In this document: piece after piece, positions 1-13,805 of the stretch
Numbering within the stretch: position 1 is the first letter of the stretch
How the letters are laid out: each line of letters begins with the position of its first letter
The notes under the pieces: model-generated
Seen by the model: only the letters and a program-made list of their open reading frames with translations
What the model was told of the DNA's origin: nothing
The model's database searches: none
Origin: Trichosphaerium sp. ATCC 40318
Taxonomy: Eukaryota; Discosea; Flabellinia; Trichosidae
Direction: 5' to 3'
DNA: 30,440 bases
NCBI GenBank assembly: GCA_038496445.1
Contig: JALMLS010000063.1
Location: forward strand, 1-30,440
Made by a program: the position numbers and the translations under genes

Positions 1-339
1 CTGACAGACCTTAGCTAGCGCCATAAATTAGACTTCAATACTTTTGCGTTAAACAAGATGGGCTGTAATCAGACCAAAAAAGAAGGTTAATTAGCAGCGT
101 ATTAGATTAACTTCGTAACTTTTCGCTTCAGATATTCTCAAAGATGAAACACATCAGAGACCACGTAATCGTGGGGACAAAAGGACCAAACCGAGTGCGC
201 CAATGGGGACGCCAATAGGGTATTTGAATAAAATTAAAAAAAAACTGTTATGCGTTAGCTAAGAGCTCCGTTGCGATAAAAACCGAGCGGTGGTGATAAC
301 CCAGATACTATCGTGTCAAAATCATACACAGATGGAAGA

Positions 340-1032
340 ATGGAGGACGATGACGCTTTTTTTGAGCGCCTTCAACGAGACCAGCAAGCACAGTTCCAAG
401 AGATATTAAAGGACGCAGAAAGGTGAGAAATTCTGTTTTATCATTCCATGTCATTATTAACGCCCAAAAGCTCCATGTTTGAAGTAGCACAGGCGACAAG
501 TCAGCCTGAACCCGATATAGATGAAGTAGAATTGTCGGAACGCCAACAAATATATTTGTACGTATTCTTTTATTTTTTGGCGTCGTATAAGCTTTTTCAG
601 GCATTATGAGTGGTATAGAGCAATAAAAAACAAGTTGCCTTTTTTTTCATCAAACGACACTATTTTTGCGTTTTGATGTATTGCATTCTAACACACAACA
701 AGTGGCGCATTAAATAAGTACAACATTCGAACACAAGGCCAATTTTCTATCCCGCATAAAATAGGCGAGCACGAAATAAAGCAAGTCATCAACACTGTCA
801 CAGACACAGAAGCTAATGAGGTATGTCGCACAAACTTTTCGGTTAGCGTAAACTAGACCAACTACGTATATTTCTTCTACAACGCCAGCAATTATTTTCC
901 TTGGTAGAAAAGACCACTGAAAGGCCGATTATGCAATTTTGTTCGGTTGGTTACAATCAATCTTCTCCTTTTCAAGCGCTTTTCTTTGCTCTGGCGACTA
1001 TCCTTTCGCGTGAAGCTTATTTTATTTCGTAG
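340..1032 (+). CDS. Orphan small protein, 5 exons, 154 aa
   Basis: Not recognised. Five exons (340-422, 471-557, 601-633, 703-820, 889-1032) join through GT-AG introns into a 465-nt frame starting MEDDDAFFERL and ending in TAG. The N-terminus is acidic and probably helical, with a Gln-rich stretch. The C-terminal 45 residues are mildly hydrophobic (ALFFALATIL) but too short and polar to call a firm membrane segment. The ATG at 340 is chosen because it opens the frame that survives splicing. An ATG at 332 is out of frame and could act as a short upstream ORF. Function unknown; the reading frame maintained across four introns is the main evidence that the gene is real. Confidence 0.55.
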
Positions 1033-1500
1033 TTGAATGACATCTACGCGTCTGTACTTGTCACTTTCGAAAAGATGAAAATCAAACCACTGGACGTACC
1101 AATTGTCACAACACTTCTTCTTGGAGAGGAAGGTTGATTTATAAGATAAATAACACAACAAAAGAAAAAAACGAAACCAGAAAAAAACCCCCACCCACTG
1201 TCACAAACCCAAAATTTTATCATTCGAATAATCGCTCATGTAGCAACGAAGCTTGTAGCGTTGCTTTTTTTTATGCTCCACTAAGCGAAATTGACGAATG
1301 CTTGTATTTTGTCTAAAACACACTTGTACACAAATAACAAACGCTGCTCACCTACTACATATGTTTAAAGTTTCTTTCGGACTTGAACAGTGAAAGATTA
1401 GATCGACTTTTTAAGCCACCTTTTTTTTTTTCCAAAGCGGTTTGTATAAATTTCCACGTGCTTCCAATTTGCGTTTTTTGAGAACTGTGTAACACCAACA
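1033..1500. other. Intergenic spacer
   Basis: No frame joins across plausible introns here. It holds the 3' flank of the upstream orphan gene and, just before 1501, the probable promoter and 5' UTR of the membrane-protein gene. Short ORFs on both strands lack coding character. Confidence 0.4.
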
Positions 1501-4500
1501 ATGGCAGAAAGGGTGCCTTTAATGCAGTTGGGGCATGGCAAAACCTATGGCTCAAATGATGTGTCGCTAGAAGAAGATTCATCGTGTGAAGACCACTTTT
1601 CTTTTGAACTTCAAGGTACTGTTAAACACTCACATGTAGTAATATATGACTCTTTTTAGATGATTTTGACGAGCTTTATGATGATTGTGACGTAGATTCA
1701 AGGTTAGCTATCTTCTCACGTGACCATACTAATATTAAACACGTGTAGTGGTTCTCTAAGCTCGTCCGAGTTTGAAAAAGGTTTGCGGTACATGAAAGAA
1801 GCATTAATTTACAAGGGTACCTTCACAAAGCTTGGTTAAGCAAGTTGTTTATTCGCTGTAGGTGCCAAAGTGAAAAGTAAGAGGCAAATACCCATTGCGC
1901 CTTTACGCCGTATGCTTCGGTTCCCCTGAATCAATCGCAATTTTTCCTAGTGTGTGAGGCTATTTTACTCACGGCTAGGCCTGAATTTGAGAAAAAGTTG
2001 ACAACAAAAGATGTACATTTATTTTTTTTTTTGACAGTATCAATGTTCACTCGCTGATCCGGTTTTAGGAAATATATGATTTGTTAATAAGCAAACAAAT
2101 AACCTCTTATCCAAAGAGGTTTATTGAGAGGATTTGTACACGTGTTGGTGCGAACGGTTTTTGGTCCTGTTTTAGTTGTATTGTGCTCACCAAATATTAG
2201 GTAATGCTATTCCAATGGGAGAGTACACACCAGGCTGTTACAAAAAATACAAGAAGCACTTGACTGCAGACAAGCAACGCGGTTCTCTGCTCACGTTCTT
2301 TAAAATTGTGTTGTTTGTTGTACTATTTCCAGTATCTCTTCCGTACTTGGCGGTTGCAGAAGTGAATAGGAACCCTGAGAATTTCTCAGGTGGCTTAGTA
2401 AGTTGTTTAGTTTGCATCTTTTTTTAATGTTTGACTTTAGCACAAATTTTTTTATCTGATGGGTGCAGTGTTTGGTTCTGTTGCTACCTACTTGTTTGTT
2501 GTAATAGTGCCAATACTCTCGGTTGTATACTATGCTATGAATAGAGGTTAGAATTATTCTGTAGTCCATTATAAGTAACTTTAAATTAGATACAATTACG
2601 AATCTATTCCTAGCTGAGGCAGTTGAACCTATTGTACTTCTTGTTCTTGTCTTAATTTGTACCGCAAGTGCATACCTTCTAGAAAACGAACGTATGTTGT
2701 ATTTTCATTGTATTTCTAAATTTACATGTAATAGAGACAAATCCAAAGAAGAAGAAACCGCAATGGGACACTGATCTGAGTAAACTTGAAGGAGATGACA
2801 TGAGCGACATGGGCTTATTTGTTATCCCGAAACATCACGCCAAACCTGGTTTCGATCTTGATCACGGGTTTTTCATAACAAGAGACTTTGAGCTAGATGC
2901 TAGATATGGCAAAGAGCGAGTTAGTTGGGCTTGTGTACGTTGTACTTTGTTGTTAGTTTAAAAAAACTAATGGATCAAAAGATTGACTATGCCTTGCCTA
3001 ATTGCCAACACATTCTCGAAATGTTAAACGGTATAAGTCAGCAACCTCCGATGGAAGAGATGGCTAAGTTCTTATACAGACGTCTTCACAGTTTACCATT
3101 GGTACACTATAAGAGCTCCAGGCATTTCGAGCAAACTTAACATTCTTTTGCAATAGATGTTTCTCTTGGCTGTTATTTTTGCACTTGTGCCATCAGTGCA
3201 TAGAGCAATTTTTGTACGTTTGTTCCGAAGTGCTGTAACCTATTAAAAGCACGTAGGAACCAGAGATAGGGTTTTGGGGATCAACTTATGAAGCTCATTT
3301 CATTACTGTTGTTGGGATAACTCACGTGACTTTTTTCTACACCCGTGAGTTGTTTCATTAGATAACCTGTTCTGACAAAGTACAATAGTTATGCTTACAA
3401 TGCTCGTTTCTGTTTCTTCCATCTTGAATTCATATGAGGAAGTGTTAGGCGCGTTCGACCACTTCAACACAAAGGAGGTACATACCACGATTACTATCTA
3501 ATTTTTTTGGTTTTTTTTTGTTTGCTAATCATTGGTTCAGTCAATTAGAAGTTACATAAGAGAAAACGAAGAGTTGTTTCAAATAGATGATGCACATCAC
3601 TTCATGGAGAAGAAGAGAATACTCGACAAAATTGGGGCTGCAAACAAAGATCATCTATTGTATTACTATACAATGGAAGAAATTGTTGCCAAAGAACGAG
3701 AATCAAAAAGACAAAGAGGAGAAAGACGTATGTCTCTTCTTCAAAATGTATAAAATTCAAAGTAGCACTAACGAAAGCTCACAGTCAAGAGATATCACAG
3801 TGGCCAGGGTGGACAAAACAGAGGCGGACAGAGCGAAAACAAGGAAGCTCCAAAGGAGAAATTGAGTACGACTCGTCAAATTGAAAAGTCTCATGAGCCA
3901 TACGCAGTTACACAACCCGGTGAGACCCAAAAACCAGATGATGTTGATGAGACAGAAGATGACAGCTACGCAAATGGTAAAGAGATGCTTCAAAACAATA
4001 AAGCTCTTGCAAAAGCTAACTTGAGTGCTGTGTTGATACCATGGTTACCTCTAAGTAAACCAAAGGTAATCCGCATGAGGTTAAGCTTACTGACTTTTCT
4101 TCTCAGAACTTGCTTATTTGGAATTCCATGCGTCAAGCTATCCATGATGTTTGGCAAGAACGACTCAACCGTGCACCTATTGCTTTCATTGTAAGTGCAA
4201 TTAGAATATAAACAAAAATACTGAGATATTTAGGGTGTACCACTTTTGTTGCATATCTTCATTGGTGCCTTTGTTGTTCTTAGTGAATTGTTCCAAGTTC
4301 TAAGCAGCGGCCATTACTTTATTGTACAATCAATCTGGGCTGTTGTTATCATTTCAGTTATTGCGTATTCTATTCTATCACACGTGCGTCATGTGGGCGC
4401 TATAGGTTTTAGTACTCACTCGTTCATGATAGGGCACCAATGTAAATGAGACTGAAGATGGGTTCTTTAGTAAAATGATAGATTTGGAGTTAAGCCTCAC

Positions 4501-5052
4501 TGCAGATCTTGAAGTGTTGTTTAAAAGCCCAAAAACAAATCAACAACGTGGATTTGGGCGCGCTCAAAGCGGGAGAGGCCAAGGCGGTGGAAGAGGACAA
4601 CAAGGCGGCGGTAAAGGACAACAGGGCGGTAAAGGGCAAGGTAGACAGAACCAAGGTAATGCGCCAGGTGATGATACAGCCAAAAGTCAGGAGGATAGCG
4701 AAAAAGATCCACAGACGAAGCCTGTAGAGCCTCCAAAAGTTGTAAAAACACCTGAACAACAACAAAGACAAAGTTTCAGACAACAGCGAAAACTGAATGC
4801 TGAACAAGATGAAGAAAGGCTTGAGATTGAAAGACAAAATCTGAATGCGAAGTTGTCACTTATTGGTATTATCCGCTCTCACATAAGGTACATGCTAAGC
4901 ATCCTTCATGTAATCTTACTTTTTTTTCTAGTGGTAACAGAGATCCTGTTAAGATCCTTGGATTTGAGGCGTCTGCTGAATTCTTGTCAACAGTTGTTGG
5001 TTTCTATATAACGCTCGGCACTGCATTATTTTCAATGACACTATTAGAGTAA
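1501..5052 (+). CDS. Large multi-pass membrane protein, unknown family
   Basis: About 20 exons with introns of about 26-60 nt can be joined from ATG 1501 (MAERVPLMQL) to TAA 5052. The product begins with an acidic, Ser-rich cytosolic tail and has roughly eight hydrophobic segments. Examples lie near 2290-2350, 2440-2530, 2610-2690, 3150-3215, 3300-3420, 4190-4300, 4310-4380 and 4965-5050. Between membrane segments are polar loops, including a charged stretch around 3540-3730 and a Gly/Gln/Arg-rich stretch at about 4550-4670 followed by a Gln-rich charged helix. The last segment ends almost at the C-terminus. The layout suggests a channel, transporter or receptor-like integral membrane protein, but I recognise no family signature. 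Joins near 2180-2210 (26-nt intron) and 3738-3775 are the weakest. The 5' part (1501-2070) could in principle be a separate gene. Confidence 0.6.
4551..4671 (+). repeat. Gly/Gln/Arg-rich low-complexity coding tract
   Basis: Within the membrane-protein gene, an in-frame run of GQGG, GRGQQ and GKGQ-type units encodes about 40 residues made almost only of Gly, Gln, Arg and Lys. A shorter related tract (HSGQGGQNRGGQ) lies near 3796-3835 in the same gene. The composition resembles RGG/GQ-type disordered regions that bind RNA or condense in other proteins. That role is inference here. Confidence 0.7.
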
Positions 5053-5207
5053 TACAACATTAGCAGCAATTCGTTTCATTCCTGATTCTTGAGGTTTTTT
5101 TTCCTCCAATCTTGTGCCAAATAACTAGTTCACTTATCAATCCTCTTTTTTTCCAAGTTTGCTACCGCTACCCGAATACTAAAATAGACGGAGTGTGTGA
5201 CTTTTTT

Positions 5208-6213
5208 ATGGTTATTTTATTTGAAATAGTGATGCACGTAACACCTAGTGAGTGCAAGGATATTATTAATAGGGGAGAAAAGACAAACTCCTTTACAGGT
5301 AGTCGAAACATGTGATATTAAGCGTGATACAAGCTCTAGGGGTATGTGGGCGCATTACTAGAGGCTATGAGCCTGATCATTTTGCTCGCCTGTCTACAGA
5401 GAGCTACAAGCGCATTTCGTGGCTATTTGGGGCCGAGGCTATTCACTGCATGATAGGTAGTGCTAAAAACGTTGGCATAGTGGTTAATTTGTTCTAAGGT
5501 CTCTCGGGTTATGAAATGCTGCATCACATTGGGTGTGAAGACAAGTGGATCTCAAAAAAGTTAAAACAGGGTTACCAGTTCAAAATAGCCATTGTGCCCG
5601 ACAATCTAGGCGCGTTAGTACCTGCCACTTGGGAGAATACAATAAAGCTCACTGCCAAAGCGTTCCCTGAGGCACGTACTCACGTGACAGTTTTCTTGTT
5701 TATTTTTTTGATAATAGATAAACGGAGAGTTGATGCTAAGACATGTTGAAGAACTAAAGACCAAACCGTACTCCCAAATTGAAAAAGAAGTTGGATATGA
5801 TATCTACGAAGCCAAAGAACGTGGCCGCGAGAACAATCCACTACGTATGGTACGCTTGCATACGGTGCTTGGTGACAACTCAACTTTGTTTCAAGACCTG
5901 GCAGAAACTCGCAAAGAGCAAGTACACAGTAAATGATGTTCGGGTGTTTTTGCACCACGAGAGTAAGTCCCTTGCCATCAGTAGAGTTACTAATTGAGCG
6001 TTATAGTTGGTTGTAGCAAGCTTTTTGCCGGTGACGGTTATTGTAAAACAGTGGAAGGAGTAAGTACATCAAAAGAGGTAAGTATTGTTTTTTACAAGTA
6101 GGCAAGAATACAATGGGCTGACTTGTTTGCAGTACCTGACTCTGAACCGACCGTTTTCTGAGATGCACTCGTACGCACTTGTAGATATGAACGTAATAGT
6201 ACCAAAATCGTAA
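5208..6213 (+). CDS. Orphan gene, about 240 aa
   Basis: Not recognised. From ATG 5208 (alternative in-frame ATG 5232, MHVTPSECKD), exons join through introns at about 5300-5340, 5459-5498, 5678-5711, 5850-5896, 5962-6006 and 6080-6133 to TAA 6213. The product has no signal peptide or membrane segment. It contains aromatic- and charge-rich blocks such as YKRISWLFGAEAIH and LMLRHVEELKTKPY, which look like a globular soluble protein. It lies 155 bp after the membrane-protein gene and converges on the RBR ligase gene, with about 130 bp between the two stop codons. Function unknown. Confidence 0.5.
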
Positions 6214-6344
6214 GGCAAAGGATGTGCAATATTCAAACAATAAACCTTTTGTATCCATAGCTTTACATAACATCGTTTATCTCAAGAGTTCAACGAGCGC
6301 CTAATAGCCTCATCAAGGTCCCTATTTATAATAAGATAAAATGT

Positions 6345-9307
6345 CTAAATACATGGTACATTTAAAACAAAAGCGTACATTTCTTCTTTACTTTTACCAG
6401 AAGTGGCAGTCCCCAAAGATTCTTGAATAGCACGTTCAAGCAAAGCTTGCTAAAAAAAGTGTTAAAACCAAGAAAAACTTGGTAAGGAAGGGTACCTCTT
6501 CAGCTCTAGTTTGGGATTTGCTCATTTGCATGGCATGTTTCAAGTCTCTCAAGTCTTTTTTACCATCCACACGCACGTGATTAGCACTTGGCTTGCCACC
6601 AAAAGCGAATTGGTCAGTTACACGACGACTGTATTTGTCTTGAACTGCATTTGCTGCAATATCAAGTAGTGCAGTCCTACTTCGTAGTGCTACCTAAAAG
6701 TTACATTTTAGCTATTAACATCTAATTTTTCTTGTTACCTTTGTAGCGTTTATAACTTCTGTTCGAGTTCTACACAACACTGGTATGGCCTTTTTTTCAA
6801 TAACATGAGACAGGGCCTCGCAATGTCGCTCTAGTTCATTTTGCTGGTGCTCAAACAAATCCTGTACAAAAGTTGTCAGTAAAACAAAAAAAAAAAGTGT
6901 TCCAAAGTACTTTGTTTATTTCTGGACAATCGGTTGCCCTAAAATAGCCAAATATGAATGAATGAGCGAGAACAGTTCTGATCTGGTAACCTCAGGTTAG
7001 TTGTGCTGGCTTTATAGTGTTTACCAACCTGTATTAGACCATCAACAGCATCTTTATAAAACGCACTTGCGGCCCATGAAATACCAGCAACATCTTGCAT
7101 GCCACACCGCCTTTTTCAAATTTATTAGTATAAAATAGAAAAAGCACTAAGAGGACTCCTTAATTCGTGTAGTATTTACGTACTTGTGATCTATATGCTT
7201 GACCATGCGTGTCTCTATTTTACGTGATTCTATATGACCATTAAAGCGCTCTGCATAGAATCGAAATCGTTGCCAATCTTGTCTACAGTGTGCGTGAATA
7301 AGACGTTGTACGGCAAAATATGTGACAATTATACCTGGACTTCTTGACCTTAGCATCCTCTTCAAAAAATCCATTGCATTTGTGATTACTGTACCCATCT
7401 GTACCTCCCATTTTGCCAGAACCAAATTTCTTCATGCACAACCAGCAAAAATGGAATTTGCAACCTTGGCAGGTCATGTGGTTACTAGTTAAGTGTTAGT
7501 ATTGTACACGAGCAGAGTTGAAAGTAAATGCAAAGAATCAAGCAATTTCATACCAACCGCCATTCTTCTCTACGAAAGATGTAAGAAAAAAAGACGTGGT
7601 TGTTGAGTAATAGTACCAATTGGCGAGTTACATCTTGGGCAAGGCCTACTAATTGTCTTTGCGTATGATTCTGTAAGTGCATCATTACCACCCTTTTAGG
7701 TCACTTAGCAATAGCGCTCTCACCGCTAACTATGCAACGCACTTCATTCCTTTTGTTCCACTCCCTAACCATATCGCAAAATGCAGGTGAATGTGCAGGT
7801 TCCGAACAACGAAAGCTTCGATAAAAATAGTTAGACATTGAATTAAACCCTCACAAAAGGGTTTACCAAAAGTTGTGGCCACATTTGCACTTTATTTGTT
7901 CGTTCTTATCTGCTTGAACTTCTTTAAGATGGATGGCATACTTACACCCTAGTTTTTGTATTAGCAAACTAGAATTACTACACCGCTGTACCAGGTGCTG
8001 GACACCACCGCACAAATTGATTTTCATCCACAAAGGAGGCTATGAGTGTCTTGTTGAATTTTCTCTTTTGTTTTTTATCGCCCACCAACTTGTTAAAAAA
8101 CGTTATTAGAGAAACAAATATGAGTTATAATACTGTACCTCTAGTACAGTAAACTCATCTAGTACATAAGTACACTTATGTCCTGGACACGGTATCATCT
8201 TTTGTTGCTCTTTAATTTTGATTTCAAGGTAATCCCGCCAACAACCTATTAATCAAAACTCTTAGCCTTTAACTGAAGAATAAGGGTAGTACCGATGCAA
8301 AAGGCGTGCCCACAAGCAAGAGTCCAAAGAGACTACAAAAGGTAGTCAGGAATAGCTGCGAATAAAAGTTTCTATTACGCACGGCGTCGTCCATGCAAAT
8401 TGTACATTCTCCTTCAATTTTCTTTGCAGTGGCTTGTTTGGGCGCACCCCTTTTTGGCAACTTAACACCAGCACGCTTACACAGCTTGCGTCTGCTATCT
8501 TCGCAGAATGTTAAGCAATGTAGAAAATATTTCACAACAAAGAGTTATACCTGCCCAAGCTTCCATGAGCGCTTCTTTGTCCCACTGTAGAGAGTAAGGA
8601 AATATATAACAACAGTGAAGTACACAATAACGCCAAAATAAACAAAAACGATTCAAAATATGCTCCAAAGAAATAATCACGTGCCTGTTTGTATTGAAGC
8701 AACACTCTTCCAGTTGCAAATGGAACCTGCAACACTTCACAAACTTGGGTAATGTTTTCTTTCTGTCTGGCTATGATATCTTTTTTGCTCAAACATTCGT
8801 ATTTGGCCTCTAACAGAAAGTGTCAGCGGATTTAAAAAACTGCCAGCAGTACGTACCTGCAAAACCAGTACTCACAGAAGCATCTGCGAATTTAACGTCA
8901 AATTCTGCGGACTCCCCCAAAACGTAATCGTCCTTTGCACACGTGTTAAAATAGCGTCAACAGAGGAGGTTCAAAATGGCTGTCCTTCAGAACGTTTTGT
9001 TTTTTTACAATAACAATAAACAATGAGTCGTACGTTGTCCTCGAAGTCCATCATGTCATCGTCGTAGTCAGAAGGGGGTTGAAAATCCTCTTCTGACATT
9101 GGTTCGTCTTTGTCTTCTATTTCGTCACTATCTTCTATTACGATTGGTGTGTATTGCTTTACAGGCGCCTTGGGAGCCTGGCATTGGAGAAATTAGGGCG
9201 GTTGTTGTTCACATAACGTAATTTTTGTTCAGTACCACAGATTCCAAGCTTTGAGCAATGGCTAGGGCCAACATCTCATCTTCTGTCATATTACGGTCGA
9301 ACGACAT
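6345..9307 (-). CDS. RBR-type (Ariadne-like) E3 ubiquitin ligase with UIM-like ends
   Basis: Transfers ubiquitin from an E2 to a substrate through a thioester on its own catalytic cysteine. From ATG 9307 (MSFDRNMTEDEM) about 14 exons give, in order: a UIM-like helix (EDEMLALAIAQSLES); an acidic linker; an Ariadne-type N-terminal region with EVLQVPFATGRVLL and WDKEALMEAWA; RING1 (CTICMDD, then LACGHAFCIGCW); an IBR (WCPAPGC, CKCGHNFC); and the Rcat/RING2 (CPRCNSPIEKNGGCNHMTC, then FHFCWLC). By family precedent the catalytic cysteine is the one in NHMTC. An Ariadne-like helical C-terminus follows, ending with a second UIM-like helix (EEQALLERAIQESLGTA). One intron (donor at 8684) is GC-AG. The 3' end is either TAG at 6345 or slightly further, if the GTAAAA near 6395 is used as a donor. 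Confidence 0.9.
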
Positions 9308-9430
9308 GGTGACGAGGCCTACAAACTTTACACAAACAACATAAGATGCTTGACTTTTTTTTTTTTCTGACCGACGGAAAAAAAAAAATTCGTTGGTAAA
9401 CATTGGCAGTTGATTTATTCTACAAACGAG
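9308..9430. promoter_or_regulatory. Divergent promoter between RBR ligase and MetAP2
   Basis: The start codons of two head-to-head housekeeping genes lie 123 bp apart, so both promoters and 5' UTRs must fit here or overlap the coding starts. The stretch contains A- and T-runs near 9354-9390 but no clear TATA box. Co-regulation is an inference from spacing only. Confidence 0.5.
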
Positions 9431-11674
<2,244 letters not shown>

Positions 11675-11909
11675 GTACTTAGTGTATCAACTAAAATAAA
11701 TTTTGCTTTCAATCAAAAAACGCTTCGAGCGCCGTGGGGGCATCAAACAGCCCTTTGTACTTTTTGGCCAACCAAGTCGAGGGAAAGCGAAACAACATTT
11801 TTTTTTTGCCGCGAAGAAAACTGAAGATTTTCGTGTAAAACGACTTTTTAAAGGCGACACAACACCTCATACGCTAATATTGTGCGTATTTTGATGCACC
11901 AGTCGGTAA

Positions 11910-11933
11910 ATGATTAGACGACAAGCTGAATGA
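11910..11933 (+). promoter_or_regulatory. Seven-codon upstream ORF overlapping the next start codon
   Basis: ATG at 11910 opens a seven-codon frame (MIRRQAE). Its TGA overlaps the ATG at 11930 as ATGA. The arrangement could allow termination-reinitiation control of the downstream gene, if this is transcribed as leader. Confidence 0.3.
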
Positions 11934-13097
11934 GGAGAAAACAACGCGTCAGGCGTCCAAAAACCTTACTTGGTATGTACAGTGGCTGTGTAAGTTGGTT
12001 AAATGCTGTTGCGTTATTCTTTGTTCTAAAACTTTGTAGATCTTAAGAAAAAGAAGATAGCTGTGGGCGATAAGGTCCTTGATTTAAAGTTCATCCACAG
12101 ACAAACAAAAGACGACCATTCGTCGGTTACATTACCTATTCGATCCAGACCTCAAGGAACAACGGCTGTACAAGGTATACGCCAAGCATTTACAATTGCC
12201 GCCACGGAGAAGGCTAATTGGCGAAATGATCGGTTACAGAAATTGTCTGTAACTACTTCACCCCAAAAACATCGCAGGCGCGCCTCTACAAACTCGAGGA
12301 ATATACACAAGCATGAACACGAAAGTAAACACAGCAACACGAGGCGACATTCGGTAGCACACGTCAGATCAAAAGAACCTATACGCCGGTACCTAAAAAC
12401 GTAAACTATTTAGCTCAACCAAAATAATTTTTGTTTATTAGACAAGGCGCAGACAATGGTACAAGTCAACCAGAAGAAGCTATTATAGCTACACCTGAAG
12501 CAATCATCCATGTCAATGCAGCCGCTCTTGGTAAGGTTGAACCAATTGTTGCATTTTTGTATCCCTCTCCAGTAAATAGGTGAGCAGCTAAAACACTTCA
12601 CATTTCTTATTGAGCTTGTTTAGAATAGATTCACAGACGTTTAAGGATGTGTCAAGCGTGTGTATGTATTTATCAGCTATTCACTTTGTAGCTTTATCAA
12701 GTAACTAGTATGTAGCCACAGGAAATAGTCCTGTAATAGAGCAATCACAGTTTATTATGCCTTCAAACTGCCACCACAAACATAAACGTCAACGTAGCAC
12801 ACAAGCGTCACAGGTTTCACCCTCATTTAAGCGAAGGCGATTATTAGGCTCTCCTGTTATGGACAAAACTTCTCAGGTAAGTGGCTAATAGGCACAGTAT
12901 ATAAAATCTAAATTTTAAAGGTTGTGGACTTCAGTCAAAGTTTGACGTTATCTGGCTCAGGCAGTAAAGTTGGTTATTGCAGTGACAAAAGCACACAAAC
13001 AGCTATTGATTTAACTTCACAGTTTATTTATAACAGGACTCAACCTCAAACTCCAAGTCAGGAAAAACATTACAGTTCTGGAGAATTATTTGTGTAA
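11930..13097 (+). CDS. Basic, Ser-rich orphan protein, possibly nuclear
   Basis: Not recognised. From ATG 11930 (MRRKQRVRRPKTLL) exons join through introns at about 11974-12039, 12394-12441, 12579-12623, 12662-12716 and 12876-12920 to TAA 13097, giving roughly 290 residues. The first half is rich in Lys, Arg and His (KKKKIAVGDKVLDL, HKHEHESKHSN). The middle carries VEPIVAFLYPSPVN, and a second basic cluster (KRRRLLGSP) looks like a nuclear localisation signal. The C-terminus is Ser/Thr/Gln-rich and probably disordered. It follows MetAP2 in the same direction after about 255 bp. A nuclear or chromatin role is inferred from composition only. Confidence 0.5.
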
Positions 13098-13361
13098 CTT
13101 TGTTAATGAAATATCATTAGATATAATAGATACATGTAAATAACCAATATCATCTAATAAAATATGCAAGTAACAATTAAGTGTTTATTCTACAAAGTAC
13201 TAGTCAATACCAAACAAGTAGTTTTTATGATGGTAATTAATACAATTTGTAACCTTCCTTAACCCTAATAGTTAGAATATACCAATACAAAATAATTCTA
13301 AACACTAATAATAAAGTGTGATCAAAATGTAAAAAAAGAAAATAAAACAAAATATAAACCA

Positions 13362-13462
13362 CTCCTACACTAACCCTAGTGATTATTATGTATTTTTAAT
13401 AGGTTTGCTAAAAGTAATCATTAGGGTTATGGCTTATAAATAGGGCTAGGGTTTAGGAGTCT
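13362..13462. repeat. Imperfect inverted repeat with AACCCTA cores
   Basis: ACTCCTA plus an AACCCTA-containing arm near 13362-13387 is matched in reverse complement by TAATCATTAGGGTTA near 13418-13432 and TAGGGTTTAGGAG near 13450-13462. The right arm carries an extra insertion of about 20 nt. Confidence 0.4.
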
Positions 13463-13682
13463 GCTACTATTTTTTTTTTCAAACCTTACATTTGCTTGGT
13501 AGTAACGTTCCGAGCTAATTTTGCCACATGCTATTGCATGTAGAAATTTTCGTATGTTACAAGAGTCATAAAGATTAGTCCTTGTCATAATTTTGCATTT
13601 TTCTCATTATTTTCTTACTATTGTCTACATACACAATTGTCATCCACAATGGCAATTGCATGTTTGAAATTGTGCATGAAAC

Positions 13683-13805
13683 TAAAGTGTTTGTTTGAAT
13701 TACAAAGACTTTAAGCAGATTCAGTGAAATAGCCTTGATAAAATTAAAGTGTATGTTTGAATTATAAAAACTTTGAAGAGATTCAATGAAATTGACATAA
13801 TCAGG
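13683..13805. repeat. 62-bp tandem duplication
   Basis: Two adjacent diverged copies, each starting TAAAGTGT.TGTTTGAATT and ending near a GAAAT or GAAATTGA block, with a period of 62 bp (starts at 13683 and 13745). No coding frame. Confidence 0.6.

Noticed and set aside
340-1032. A retrotransposon or viral origin for the first orphan gene
   Set aside because: It has ordinary short introns and no polymerase, capsid or repeat signatures.
2068-2210. Separate genes for the acidic N-terminus (1501-2070) and the membrane part (from 2215)
   Set aside because: A phase-compatible splice path exists through 2121-2185, so a single gene is preferred. The 26-nt intron it needs leaves some doubt.
2300-2569. 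Minus-strand ORF opposite the membrane-protein gene
   Set aside because: It runs antisense to conserved hydrophobic exons and has no coherent composition.
13250-13462. A true telomere or subtelomere boundary
   Set aside because: The AACCCTA words are few, scattered and in both orientations, with genes on both sides.
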